NCBI GenBank assembly: GCA_031292255.1
Contig: JARLHN010000009.1
Coordinates: forward strand, 1-64,000
Direction: 5' to 3'
From: Oryzomonas sp.
GTDB lineage: Bacteria; Desulfobacterota; Desulfuromonadia; Geobacterales; Pseudopelobacteraceae
Length of the DNA stretch: 64,000 nucleotides
Shown: positions 1 through 8,115 of the stretch, piece after piece
Position numbering within the stretch: the stretch's first letter is position 1
Layout of the letters: each line of letters opens with the position of its first letter
Made by a program: the position numbers and the translations under genes
Notes under the pieces: generated by a model
Told to the model about the DNA's origin: nothing
The model's database searches: none
Seen by the model: only the letters and a program-made list of their open reading frames with translations

Positions 1-139
1 CCTACTTCGACAAACTGGGGCTGGTGTCATTCATAGACCAGCACCACCGACTCCAACACACTTCATGAACCGCCGTGTACGGAACCGTACGCACGGTGGT
101 GTGGGAGGACGGCGGGAGTAATCCCGCCTCCTACCCGAT
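1..139 (+). mobile_element. Group II intron, 3' end (domains V and VI)
   Basis: Positions about 70-105 fold as domain V. A CCGUG-UACGG arm pairs with CCGUA-CG-CACGG, leaving the diagnostic two-base CG bulge on the 3' strand and a small cap loop. Positions about 105-139 fold as domain VI: GGGAGGA pairs with UCCUACCC around an inner GGCGGGA/UCCCGCC hairpin, with an unpaired A near the 3' end as the likely branch point. The intron would end in CCGAT at 139. The 5' end and most of the intron-encoded protein lie outside the window. The insertion lies about 55 bases beyond the stop of the neighbouring convergent regulator gene. The assignment rests on the fold, not on an alignment. Confidence 0.8.
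3..68 (+). CDS. Possible C-terminal tail of the intron-encoded reverse transcriptase/maturase
   Basis: A reading frame entering from the left edge ends at a TGA at 66-68, just before domain V. Intron-encoded proteins often end close to domain V. The visible 21 residues end in HHRLQHTS. The piece is too short to show any reverse transcriptase, maturase or HNH motif, so the call rests on position alone. Confidence 0.45.
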   Translation, partial: YFDKLGLVSFIDQHHRLQHTS

Positions 140-193
140 TGGCATCGGAGGTAAACGTTTTATTGATTCTGTTCAGTTCGTTTGTGTCTGAAA

Positions 194-1960
194 TCAGGCA
201 TTGTGAATGGGTTGACTCGTGCTCTGCCAGTGGCGTTTGTGCAGAAGAAAGGGAAACTTTTCGGCACTGAGCGGCTTACTGAAAAAATATCCCTGCATTT
301 CAGGGCATTCGAGCGAGTTGAGGAGCCTTGCCTGCGCTTCGTTTTCAACCCCTTCGGCAATAACGTTCAGCCTGAGGTTCTGCGCCATGTTGATTACTGC
401 TGTGGCAATTGCGGCATCGTCGGGGTTGCTGGTGATGTCGCTTATAAACGACTGGTCGATCTTGAGGGTATTTATCGGGAGTTTCTTGATGTAGGAGAGT
501 GAGGAATAGCCGATGCCAAAATCGTCAATGGATATGTGAACCCCCAAAACGCTCAGGCGATGCAACGTCTTGATGGTGTTCTCGACATTTTGAAGCATGA
601 TTCCCTCGGTCACTTCCAGTTCCAGCCAACATGGATCGAGATTCGTCTCGGCGAGGACATTTTCCACCATGTCCGCCAGTTGGAGCATCAGGAACTGGCG
701 GGGGGAAAAATTTACCGCCACGCGTAGATGTGGATACTTTGCATCCTGCCAAGCCTTGTTTTGGGTACAGGCAGTGCGAAGCACCCATTCTCCGAGTTGA
801 TCGATCAAACCGGTCTCCTCGGCCAGCGGGATGAACTGCTTCGGTTCGACCAGCCCCAATTCAGGATTCTGCCAGCGTGCCAACGCTTCAAAACTGACCA
901 CACGGCCGGTTTTTACATTAACCTTGGGCTGATAGTTGAGGAAGAATTCCTGCCCTTTCAACGCCCTGCGCAGGCTGATCTCCATGGTCAGACGCAACGC
1001 GGCCTGGGCATCCATGGAACGATTATAAAGATGGAATCTGTTTCTCCCCTGTTCTTTGGCGCGATACATGGCCATATCGGCATTCTTGATGAGGGTGTCT
1101 ACATCGGCGCCATCAGCGGGAAAGATGCTGATGCCGATGCACGACCCGATGAACAGCTCGTGTTCGGGTAGAATGAAGGGCTTGTCGAAGGAGTCGATGA
1201 TTGTCTGGGCAACCCGTACCGCTTCCTGCGGAATATCGAGTTCGGGAAGGAGGATGATGAACTCGTCGCCTCCCCGGCGGGCGACCACGTCCCGATCGCG
1301 CCGGCAGCAGCTTTTCAGCCGGTTTGCGACCGCTTGGAGGAGCTGGTCGCCGACGGAGTGGCCGAGGGTGTCGTTTATGACCTTAAACCGATCGAGGTCG
1401 AGGAAGAGCACAGCCAGGTGCCGGTCATGGTTATGTCGCTGTGCCTGTGCCAGCGACTGGTGAAGAAGCTCATTGAAAAGCTCCCGATTGGGCAGGCCGG
1501 TCAGGGGGTCGGAGTAGGCCATGTGGCGAATATGCTCCTCCTGTTGCCGGATCTGTCTATCCCGTTGGATGCCCTTGAGGCAGCGCTCGATTGCGTTGGC
1601 GAGTTTGTCGAACTTGACCGGTTTCAGCACATAGTGGCTGATGCCGATGTCAATGGCGTCGATAATGAAGGACATCTCGCTGGTTGCGGAGAGGACGATG
1701 ATGCGGGCATTCTTGTCGAGCGCCTTTATTTCACCGGACATTCTGATGCCGTCAATTTCCGACATCAGGATGTCGGTCATGATGATGTCCGGATGGTGGG
1801 CGATGTATAGGTCAAGCCCTTCGCGGCCGTTTTCAGCCTGGAGCAGGGTCAACTGGGGAAATCTCCTGCTGATCATGAGGGTGATCACGTCCCGCGTCGG
1901 GACATCGTCCTCCACGTAGAGAAGCTTGACTTCTGTTTTTTCATCGGTGGGTGTGAACAT
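194..1960 (-). CDS. Response regulator with GGDEF and EAL domains
   Basis: This 588-residue protein has three parts. Residues about 10-125 are a receiver domain with acidic D18/D19, phospho-acceptor D63 in IIMTD and the conserved K113. Residues about 145-310 are a GGDEF domain with an intact GGDEF at 230-234 and an RxxD inhibitory site at 221-224, five residues upstream. The C-terminal part is an EAL domain with intact EAL, EVTEG and DDFGIGYSS motifs. Both cyclase and phosphodiesterase motifs look complete, so it could make or break c-di-GMP under phosphorelay control. There are no membrane segments, so it is probably cytoplasmic. No partner histidine kinase is adjacent. The gene runs toward the group II intron end and stands alone. 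Confidence 0.93.
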   Translation of the reverse strand: MFTPTDEKTEVKLLYVEDDVPTRDVITLMISRRFPQLTLLQAENGREGLDLYIAHHPDIIMTDILMSEIDGIRMSGEIKALDKNARIIVLSATSEMSFIIDAIDIGISHYVLKPVKFDKLANAIERCLKGIQRDRQIRQQEEHIRHMAYSDPLTGLPNRELFNELLHQSLAQAQRHNHDRHLAVLFLDLDRFKVINDTLGHSVGDQLLQAVANRLKSCCRRDRDVVARRGGDEFIILLPELDIPQEAVRVAQTIIDSFDKPFILPEHELFIGSCIGISIFPADGADVDTLIKNADMAMYRAKEQGRNRFHLYNRSMDAQAALRLTMEISLRRALKGQEFFLNYQPKVNVKTGRVVSFEALARWQNPELGLVEPKQFIPLAEETGLIDQLGEWVLRTACTQNKAWQDAKYPHLRVAVNFSPRQFLMLQLADMVENVLAETNLDPCWLELEVTEGIMLQNVENTIKTLHRLSVLGVHISIDDFGIGYSSLSYIKKLPINTLKIDQSFISDITSNPDDAAIATAVINMAQNLRLNVIAEGVENEAQARLLNSLECPEMQGYFFSKPLSAEKFPFLLHKRHWQSTSQPIHNA

Positions 1961-2611
1961 TTTGCCCTCTATCGTACATTGCGTTCATATTCCGGGTTGA
2001 ATCGTTGCGGGTCCGCGCAAGGATTCGTGCGAAAATGGCAACAGGCCGATATGGGCACATTAGATTCCCGGTTCGACCTTGCCGTGGGTAACCTCATTCG
2101 TCGAATCATTATTTATCCTACCGCACTATTTTGGTTTGTAAATTGGGTAACTCAATTTGACTCAAATTAATTGTAACCGAAATGATACTGATAATAATGC
2201 GAATTTTAAAATTAACGAAAACATATGTAGTATTGCTATTGAGTATAAAAGCATATAAATTAGTTTATATTTATGAACATTCAGACTCATTTGACGTTAT
2301 TTAACAAAACACGTTGACAAAATAACAGTGCTTACCTTCATTTGCGCACATAGAATAGTGTAAGGCTGTTTACAGCCTTTACATGTAAATAGTGTTAAGA
2401 CCGTTTGGCACTTAAGGTATTACAAGGCCATACTGGTTGACAAGGTGAGCTATCTTCTTGAATCGGGCAGATGCCTTTACCTCGACCCGGTGCGCAAACA
2501 TGCAGCTGTTGCCGTTGACAGGCAGGCTTTGCCGGAGTAGTGTTGCTCACTTTTTTGCAACTTAAAATGGCATGAAACAGGATAGGACAAGCGGGCGATA
2601 GTACAAAGCTG
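1961..2611. other. Gene-poor, AT-rich intergenic stretch
   Basis: About 650 bases upstream of the regulator gene hold no convincing gene. The part from 2140 to 2400 is markedly AT-rich compared with its surroundings. A short open frame about 2360-2541 ends in the residues VAVDRQALPE but has no usable start, and may be a decayed coding remnant. A perfect palindrome lies at 2362-2379. Promoters for the regulator should be near 1961-2050 on the minus strand, but none is clear. Confidence 0.4.
2362..2379. repeat. Perfect inverted repeat
   Basis: AAGGCTGT, a TT spacer and ACAGCCTT form a perfect 8-bp inverted repeat in AT-rich intergenic DNA. It could be an operator or a small hairpin. It is not followed by a run of T, so a terminator is unlikely. 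Confidence 0.45.
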
Positions 2612-2791
2612 ATGAAGGACGTACAGCTGAATCAGTTCATGTTGAGGCTGGCGCAATGGCTGATGAACAACGGAGTAAAGCGGGGTGAGTATATCGTTGC
2701 CGTTCAGGCCGGGATGAATCGGGATTACATGCCGATGGAAAGGATTTTCAACGGGGTTATCGAGTGGACGCTGGCTGCTTGCGGGCGGTAA
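2612..2791 (+). CDS. Small hypothetical protein (59 aa)
   Basis: An open frame starting at ATG 2612 encodes 59 residues beginning MKDVQLNQFM and ending EWTLAACGR, with a protein-like composition. I do not recognise the family. No strong ribosome binding site is visible. The 3' end overlaps the end of the small convergent gene on the other strand. It could be a short real gene or the end of a broken mobile-element gene. Confidence 0.35.
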   Translation: MKDVQLNQFMLRLAQWLMNNGVKRGEYIVAVQAGMNRDYMPMERIFNGVIEWTLAACGR

Positions 2792-2945
2792 AGGTTTGTT
2801 GTTCTTCCTTTACGGAAGCTGCGGTCTCATCTTTCAGGTAAATTCCTTCGACGGCAAACGACGATACCAACGAGCGCCGCAACAGCCGCTTGCGCTCTGC
2901 CGGGTCTTTCAGATAGGGATTGGTTTCAAGAAGTGACTTTTTCAT
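2757..2945 (-). CDS. Small hypothetical protein (62 aa)
   Basis: The start chosen is the ATG at 2945, preceded on the minus strand by a GAGGT element. An in-frame start 36 bases upstream is possible. The product begins MKKSLLETNPYL and is rich in basic residues, with KDPAERKRLLRRS near the N-terminus. The residues SSFAVEGI suggest a conserved short family, but I cannot name a function. There is no signal peptide or membrane segment. It stands alone next to a tRNA-like remnant. Confidence 0.5.
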   Translation of the reverse strand: MKKSLLETNPYLKDPAERKRLLRRSLVSSFAVEGIYLKDETAASVKEEQQTFTARKQPASTR

Positions 2946-2984
2946 AGCGCCAGTATACCTCGTGCGCCGATGTTTTGCCATTGC

Positions 2985-3045
2985 TATTAACGCCTTAGCT
3001 CGGTTGGTAGAACAATTGATTCGTAATCAATAGGTTTACGTAAAC
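2985..3045 (+). pseudogene. tRNA-Thr(CGT)-like remnant
   Basis: TAGCTCGGTTGGTAGAAC matches a tRNA D-arm. It is followed by a clean anticodon arm, TTGAT-TCGTAAT-ATCAA, whose loop carries anticodon CGT (threonine). The following bases do not form a T-arm, and no 3' acceptor strand complements the 5' side, so this is a truncated or decayed copy. Such remnants are often left by elements that integrate into tRNA genes. Confidence 0.6.
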
Positions 3046-3101
3046 TGTCGTGCCCCGCGGTTCAGAAGAGCGTTGTTCCTCTTCTGTTGCAACAGCCCCC
3101 C

Positions 3102-3130
3102 TTGTGATTACTTCTGTATTTGTGTATCAT
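3102..3130 (+). promoter_or_regulatory. Candidate sigma-70 promoter for the queD operon
   Basis: TTGTGA at 3102-3107 and TATCAT at 3125-3130 are separated by exactly 17 bases and lie about 45 bases upstream of the queD start. No preQ1 riboswitch was recognised between the promoter and the gene. Confidence 0.45.
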
Positions 3131-3175
3131 AAGAATCTTTAACGCATCCCATCCCGCATTCAGGAGCCCGATTTC

Positions 3176-3544
3176 ATGTACAAACTCACTGTCCGCACGA
3201 GCTTTGCCGCAGCCCACAATCTGATCAATTACCAGGGTGATTGCGAGAATCTGCACGGCCACAACTGGAAGGTGGAGTTGACCGTGATCGCCAGGGAGCT
3301 CGACAAGGCCGGGCTGGGAATCGACTTCAAGGTGCTCAAACGCGAGGCCGGCGTTGTCATCAACGAACTGGACCATAAGTATCTCAATGAGAACCCCGCC
3401 TTTCACGAGGTCTCCCCCTCTTCGGAGCATATCTCCCGCTACCTGTACCAGCGGCTTTCCGAACGCCTCAATAACGACATAATCACGGTCGATTCCGTGA
3501 CCGTATGGGAGTCGGACAACGCCTCTGCATGCTACTATGAGTGA
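3176..3544 (+). CDS. queD: 6-carboxy-5,6,7,8-tetrahydropterin synthase QueD
   Basis: QueD converts dihydroneopterin triphosphate to 6-carboxytetrahydropterin, an early step toward preQ0 and queuosine. The 122-residue length fits the PTPS/QueD family. The zinc ligands are H14 (in AAAHN), H27 and H29 (in LHGHN). C23 is the likely catalytic cysteine, H67 in LDHKYLN the catalytic histidine, and E112 near the C-terminus the pterin-binding glutamate. Its 3' end overlaps queE by 8 bases, so the two are probably translationally coupled. The pathway's final tRNA enzyme, tgt, is at 31-32 kb. Confidence 0.93.
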   Translation: MYKLTVRTSFAAAHNLINYQGDCENLHGHNWKVELTVIARELDKAGLGIDFKVLKREAGVVINELDHKYLNENPAFHEVSPSSEHISRYLYQRLSERLNNDIITVDSVTVWESDNASACYYE

Positions 3545-4286
3545 TCCGGCCCGTATCAGCGAGATCTTCTCCTCGATCCAGGGGGAGGGATATCTGGCCG
3601 GCCGGCGCCAGATTTTCATCCGTTTGGATGAGTGCAACCTGGATTGCCGCTATTGCGACACGGTGTATGAAAAAGGCGCTGTCTGCCGGGTGGAGACCGC
3701 TCCCGGTTCCGGGATCTTGACCGCGCTTCCCCAACCGCCCGGCGTGGATGGGCTCGTTGCACTGGTCACGGAGTGGCACGGCCGCCTGCCGGGCGCACAT
3801 CATTCCATCAGCGTCACCGGCGGGGAGCCGCTGCTCCAGGCCGAAACACTGAAAGAGTGGCTGCCGGAACTGCGCCGCACACTCCCGATCCACCTGGAGA
3901 CCAACGGCACCCTGCACGCCGAGTTGGGGCAGGTCATCGAAAGCATCGACCATATCAGCATGGATATGAAGCTCCCCTCCACAGCCGGCCGCGATCAGGC
4001 GCTCTGGGAGGAACACAGGCGTTTTCTGGAGGTCGCCGTACAGCGGCAGGTCTCGGTCAAGGTCGTCATCGGCCAGGATACGCCAACGGACGAGATTAGA
4101 CGGGTCTGCGCCATCATGGCTAAGGTAGAACGCACGACCCCCCTGTTTCTTCAGCCCTTGTCCAACGCCGCAGGCGGGGTTGCCGTCACCGTCGAAAGGA
4201 TCCTGCGCTTGCAGGAAACCGCCGCGGCGCTGCTCCCCGATGTCCGGGTGATCCCGCAGATGCACAAGATGCTGGGGGCGTTGTGA
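3537..4286 (+). CDS. queE: 7-carboxy-7-deazaguanine synthase QueE (radical SAM)
   Basis: QueE rearranges 6-carboxytetrahydropterin to 7-carboxy-7-deazaguanine, using S-adenosylmethionine and a [4Fe-4S] cluster. The N-terminus has FSSIQGEGYLAG, typical of QueE, followed by C33, C37 and C40 in CNLDCRYC. The glycine-rich SAM-binding motif SVTGGEPLLQ follows. The 249-residue length is usual for forms with an insertion after the cluster loop. The ATG at 3537 lies inside the end of queD, and the stop overlaps the GTG start of the next gene, so the three genes look like one operon. Confidence 0.93.
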   Translation: MSDPARISEIFSSIQGEGYLAGRRQIFIRLDECNLDCRYCDTVYEKGAVCRVETAPGSGILTALPQPPGVDGLVALVTEWHGRLPGAHHSISVTGGEPLLQAETLKEWLPELRRTLPIHLETNGTLHAELGQVIESIDHISMDMKLPSTAGRDQALWEEHRRFLEVAVQRQVSVKVVIGQDTPTDEIRRVCAIMAKVERTTPLFLQPLSNAAGGVAVTVERILRLQETAAALLPDVRVIPQMHKMLGAL

Positions 4287-5008
4287 TTATAGAAGAGATG
4301 ACCATGACGGAGTTCGAGGCCGGTCTGGCTCTGACCCGGACCGTCCTGATCCCCTTTGGTTCGGTAGAGGAGCACGGCAGCCACCTCCCGCTCTCCACCG
4401 ATACCCTGGAGGCCTATGAGGTCTGCAAGAAGGCATCCCGCATAACGCCGCTGTTCGTGGCCCCGCCTGTCCATTACGGCAATTGCCGCTCAACGGCGTG
4501 CCATCCCGGCACCATCTCCATCTCGACCCAGACCCTTGGGGCTCTGTTCAGGGATATCGTCATTGCGCTGCGAGGGCAGGGGTTGCACAGCTTTGTCGCC
4601 CTGACGGGGCATGCTGGCGGCGCGCACCGCATGGCGCTCCAGGACGCGGGCGAGGCACTGATCGCCCGTTTCGACGACATCACCGTGGCAGTGGTAAGCG
4701 AGTTCGACCTGGCCCAGGCAGAGGGGCGGGATATTATCGAAACGCCGGGCGATTCCCATGCCGGTGAGATCGAAACCTCTCGCATCCTCCACACCCATCC
4801 CCATCTGGTCAAGGGGCGCGCCCCCCGCGAGTTTCCCCACTTTCCGAACGGCATCATGGTGCGCGACAAACGCCGTTACTGGCCCGGCGGCGTGTGGGGC
4901 GATCCGGGCAAGGCTTCGGCCGAGAAGGGGGCACGGCTGGAGGATCTGCTTGTTCGGAAATTGGTTGAATTGGTGCGGGAAATGAAAAGGGATCATGATG
5001 GACAGTGA
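4283..5008 (+). CDS. Creatininase-family metal-dependent amidohydrolase
   Basis: This 241-residue protein belongs to the creatininase superfamily, metal-dependent hydrolases that open cyclic amides. Likely metal ligands lie in GSVEEHGSHLP (Glu, His), LSTDT (Asp), TGHAGG (His) and HAGEIETS (Glu). Starting at GTG 4283 overlaps the queE stop by four bases. An ATG at 4298 is the alternative start. Family members act on creatinine, on FAPy intermediates of archaeal flavin synthesis, or in mycofactocin maturation. None of those contexts is present here. Position after queDE suggests a pterin/deazapurine-related role, but this is inference. Confidence 0.8.
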   Translation: MIIEEMTMTEFEAGLALTRTVLIPFGSVEEHGSHLPLSTDTLEAYEVCKKASRITPLFVAPPVHYGNCRSTACHPGTISISTQTLGALFRDIVIALRGQGLHSFVALTGHAGGAHRMALQDAGEALIARFDDITVAVVSEFDLAQAEGRDIIETPGDSHAGEIETSRILHTHPHLVKGRAPREFPHFPNGIMVRDKRRYWPGGVWGDPGKASAEKGARLEDLLVRKLVELVREMKRDHDGQ

Positions 5009-5375
5009 GCAGGTTATCAAGGAATACGACCTGGGAGGCGGCATAATTGCCCGGCTCCGGGATGGGACCCGCCACTATTTCGGCGGTTATTACCATGTGC
5101 GCATCGAAGTCAGCGCCGATATCACCCTCTCCGCCTCCTTCTTCGCCGACGCCGACGAGTACCGGGCAGCACTCCGGCTCCTGGGGGATCGGATTCGTTT
5201 CCATCGGGTCCTGGAAAAGATGGCGGTGCCCGAGTCCGGGATCAAGGCCGCGCGCCAGGGCCTCTTGGAGGCATTCGACTCCAATGTGCTTCCCTACCTG
5301 TCACGTCCCGATTTCCCCGAACGCTTCATGCGCAGCGAATACACCAAATGCATGAAATCGTCGGCGAGGCGGTAA
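4995..5375 (+). CDS. Conserved hypothetical protein (126 aa)
   Basis: The frame starts within the last 14 bases of the creatininase-family gene and ends 6 bases before the next gene, so it sits inside the operon. The product is soluble, with no signal peptide. It begins with a short beta-rich part (GGGIIARLRDGTRHYFGGYYHVRIEVS), followed by helices and a C-terminus rich in Arg and Ser. I do not recognise a domain. A second ATG lies one codon downstream. Confidence 0.65.
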   Translation: MMDSEQVIKEYDLGGGIIARLRDGTRHYFGGYYHVRIEVSADITLSASFFADADEYRAALRLLGDRIRFHRVLEKMAVPESGIKAARQGLLEAFDSNVLPYLSRPDFPERFMRSEYTKCMKSSARR

Positions 5376-5381
5376 GCCGGC

Positions 5382-6695
5382 ATGTCGTCACCTGTTGCGA
5401 TTATCGACAAGCTTGCCTTTGGCGGCAACGGCGTCTGCCGCATTGACGGCAAGGTCTGTTTTGTCCCCTTGAGCTGTCCCGGCGATGAGGTTCGCCTGGC
5501 AGTCACCTCCGAGAAACGCTCGTACCTGACGGCCCGGATCACCGAGATCATTACCCCCTCGCCCTTGCGGGTCATTCCTCCCTGCCCGTTGTTCGGTTCG
5601 TGCGGCGGCTGCAACTGGCAGCACATCGCCTATTCCCACCAGCTTGCGGCAAAGCGGAACATCCATGCCGAGACCTTGTGGCGCGGCGCAAGGGTGGAGA
5701 GTGAGCGGGTAGGGGAGGCAATACCCTCGCCGCAGGAGTACGGCTATCGCAACCGGGTCCAGTTCAAGCTGCACGCCGGGGCGGCCGGGCTGCAGATCGG
5801 TTTTTTCCGTAACGGCACCCACTTTGTGGAGGATGCGGCCCAAGGATGCCCGATCGCCCTGCCGGTCATCAATGGGGCCTTGTCCAGCCTGCGGAGCGTT
5901 TTGGCATCCTTTCCCGAACCTGACGCCATCTCCCGGATCAACATTGAGTGCGGTGCACGGGAAGCGGTCGCGACGATCAATTACAGCGGTAACAACCACG
6001 ATGCCGTCGCCCGTTTCTTCCGGGAACGTTTTTTGGAACTGCCCGCCCTGAGCGGCATCTTCCTGCAGGGCGGTCACAAATCCTCTTTGCAGAAGCTCTG
6101 CGGAGACGGTTATCTTGCCTACCCCATGCCGGCCGCCGCTCCCGACTCCCCGCCGACCACGCTCACCTTCCGGCCGGGAGGGTTTTCCCAGGTAAACAGT
6201 GCCCAGAACTTGGCCATTTTGGCACTCGTCCGGCGCATGGCGGCGTTTGGCGGCCATGAGCACCTGCTTGACCTCTACTGCGGCAACGGCAATTTTTCCC
6301 TGCCCCTGGCGCAGTGTGTGACGAGCGTGACCGGATTGGAGGGATACGGGGATTCCATCTCGGCGGCCCAGGATAACTGCCGTCTGAACGGCGTGTCCAA
6401 TGCGGAATACGTCTGCGTGGATGTTGCCGCGGGAGTTGCCCGGCTTGCCGCCGCGGGACGTCGTTTCTCTACAATCATCCTGGACCCGCCCCGCACGGGT
6501 GCGGCGGATGCCCTGCCGGGAATCTGCCGCCTGAACCCGGACAGGATCATCTACATATCCTGCGATTCCAGCACCCTGGCCCGGGATTGCGGCCTTTTGG
6601 CCGGGCAAGGCTATTGCGTGGCAGAGAGCGTGCCGCTCGATATGTTTCCCCAGACATTTCATATGGAGAGCGTTACCCTGCTGAGAAGGAGCTGA
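5382..6695 (+). CDS. rlmD: 23S rRNA (uracil-C5)-methyltransferase, RlmD/RumA type
   Basis: This is a 437-residue SAM-dependent RNA m5U methyltransferase. The N-terminus (1-60) resembles a TRAM RNA-binding domain. C68, C74 and C77 (in CPLFGSCGGC) plus a later cysteine in QGCPIAL are the usual [4Fe-4S] ligands. The methyltransferase fold has the motif DLYCGNGNFSLPLA and the substrate-contact motif DPPRTGA. The catalytic cysteine lies in YISCDSSTLARD. The family includes enzymes for U1939 or U747 of 23S rRNA and for U54 of tRNA, so the exact target is uncertain. The gene ends the queD-led operon and is followed by a MITE-like element. Confidence 0.88.
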   Translation: MSSPVAIIDKLAFGGNGVCRIDGKVCFVPLSCPGDEVRLAVTSEKRSYLTARITEIITPSPLRVIPPCPLFGSCGGCNWQHIAYSHQLAAKRNIHAETLWRGARVESERVGEAIPSPQEYGYRNRVQFKLHAGAAGLQIGFFRNGTHFVEDAAQGCPIALPVINGALSSLRSVLASFPEPDAISRINIECGAREAVATINYSGNNHDAVARFFRERFLELPALSGIFLQGGHKSSLQKLCGDGYLAYPMPAAAPDSPPTTLTFRPGGFSQVNSAQNLAILALVRRMAAFGGHEHLLDLYCGNGNFSLPLAQCVTSVTGLEGYGDSISAAQDNCRLNGVSNAEYVCVDVAAGVARLAAAGRRFSTIILDPPRTGAADALPGICRLNPDRIIYISCDSSTLARDCGLLAGQGYCVAESVPLDMFPQTFHMESVTLLRRS

Positions 6696-6989
6696 AGTTT
6701 GGACATTTTGAAGGGGTCTAAAAAGTCCCCCAGGGGGTCAGGGGGTGGGGGAAGGCGCCATGAAACCATGTCATTGCCTAAAGGCAATATGCGATAGAAC
6801 TGAGAAATGAACAGTACGACATGCATTGAGGCAACTGTTTGCGAGCCAACGGATTTACCGTATAACGATTTTGGAACAATGATGTAATTGAAAATATTGA
6901 GGGAGTCCTGCACGTTATCAGGCAGCAGTGCTTGAAGTGACTTCCCCCAGCCCCCTCCCGCAAGGGGCGTGGGAGCAAATGTCCAAACT
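6696..6989. mobile_element. MITE-like element with 13-bp terminal inverted repeats
   Basis: AGTTTGGACATTT at 6696-6708 is the exact reverse complement of AAATGTCCAAACT at 6977-6989. Just inside the ends, a G-rich block (GGGGGTGGGGGAAG) faces its C-rich counterpart (CTTCCCCCAGCCCCCT), extending the terminal symmetry. The roughly 290-base interior carries no convincing gene. Its left end lies immediately after the methyltransferase stop codon. No target-site duplication is obvious. Confidence 0.6.
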
Positions 6990-7019
6990 CCAGATTCTGC
7001 TTTAACCGGAGGCCTTGAC

Positions 7020-8051
7020 GTGAATTTCCTGAAAAAACTTTTTTCGAAAAATCCTGCCGACCTGCTGGCGCGTGGCGACCGTCTCCTGGAAGATCGCCAT
7101 TTTTACGAGGCGCGCTGCGCCTTTGAGGATGCCCGGCGACTCATTTTAAGCTCAAACGGCTCGCATGACGGGGATGACTTGTTGTCGGCCTGCGAAAAGA
7201 GGATCGGAAACGCGAATCGCGCCTTGGCCGAACTGAATATCGGCGAGGCGGAATTTGCCTTGGGTAGAGGGTCCCACGACAAGGCGCTCGAACACCTGGA
7301 ACTGGCAAAATCGCTGACCGACGATGCCGAGCTACGGGAAAAGGCGGAGGGGTTGACAGCACTTTGCCGCGAAAATGACGAAGAGGTCATGGAAACGGTA
7401 TCTTCAAACGGATGCGCTTCGTGCAGTTCCTGCGCCCCGGAAGATCGCGTAACAGATGAATCTAGCGACGTTACCATGCCGCTTATGGAGTATTATGACC
7501 TATTGATCCAACAACTTCCGCGTGAAATGTATGAACAATATTCCAATTTGGGAGAGGAATTTGCAGCCATGTACGTGGCTGCAAGCAGGAACGAGCATAA
7601 TGACGCTTTGAGGCTGCTTGAGGAATGGCATACCGGCGCCAGCCGCGACATTTACTGCTACGAAAAAGGCATGATCCTGTTCCGGCTCGGCCAGGCCGAC
7701 AAAGCAGAGGCATGCCTTCGCGATGCCATCGGGGCTAATGACGCTAACTCGCTGGCTCATCTGGGGCTGGCCCTGATGTTGATCGAGGGGCAGCGGCTTC
7801 ATGAAGCCGGAAAAAAGCTTGAGGCCATGATGTCGGCGGGGATACTGGCGGAACAATCCCGGCTGTTGCGGGCGGATGTCCATCTGCTTGCAGGCGATGC
7901 CGATCAGGCAATCGATATGTACAGCGGACTCCTGAATACTCCATCTGCCCGCGTCGCGGCCGAGAGGCTCCATGATGTCCTGGTGCAATGCGGCCGCAAC
8001 AATGAAGCAGAATATATCGTAAAGCGATATCTCAGGGGGTGCAGTCACTGA
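7020..8051 (+). CDS. TPR-like repeat protein of unknown function
   Basis: The start is placed at GTG 7020 because GGAGG sits eight bases upstream and the product then begins MNFLKKLFSKNPADLL. An upstream in-frame ATG at 6969 lies inside the MITE-like element. The 343-residue protein is almost entirely helical, with repeated tetratricopeptide-like units such as ARGDRLLEDRHFYEARCAFEDA and GQADKAEACLRDAIGAN. A cysteine cluster (CASCSSC) lies near residue 140, in a linker between two repeat blocks. It has no signal peptide. A scaffold role is likely, but the partner is unknown. Confidence 0.75.
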   Translation: MNFLKKLFSKNPADLLARGDRLLEDRHFYEARCAFEDARRLILSSNGSHDGDDLLSACEKRIGNANRALAELNIGEAEFALGRGSHDKALEHLELAKSLTDDAELREKAEGLTALCRENDEEVMETVSSNGCASCSSCAPEDRVTDESSDVTMPLMEYYDLLIQQLPREMYEQYSNLGEEFAAMYVAASRNEHNDALRLLEEWHTGASRDIYCYEKGMILFRLGQADKAEACLRDAIGANDANSLAHLGLALMLIEGQRLHEAGKKLEAMMSAGILAEQSRLLRADVHLLAGDADQAIDMYSGLLNTPSARVAAERLHDVLVQCGRNNEAEYIVKRYLRGCSH

Positions 8052-8115
8052 GGTCTCACCGTAATGTTACTCTACAATGGTCTGAAGTGGCGCAAATCAG
8101 GAGGAATGAACGAGC

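Noticed and set aside
3062-3175. preQ1 riboswitch upstream of queD
   Set aside because: No matching stem, A-rich tail or pseudoknot pattern could be found.
5388-6662. Long minus-strand open frame opposite the RNA methyltransferase gene
   Set aside because: It is a mirror frame of a conserved gene with full Fe-S and catalytic motifs; the antisense product has no family features.
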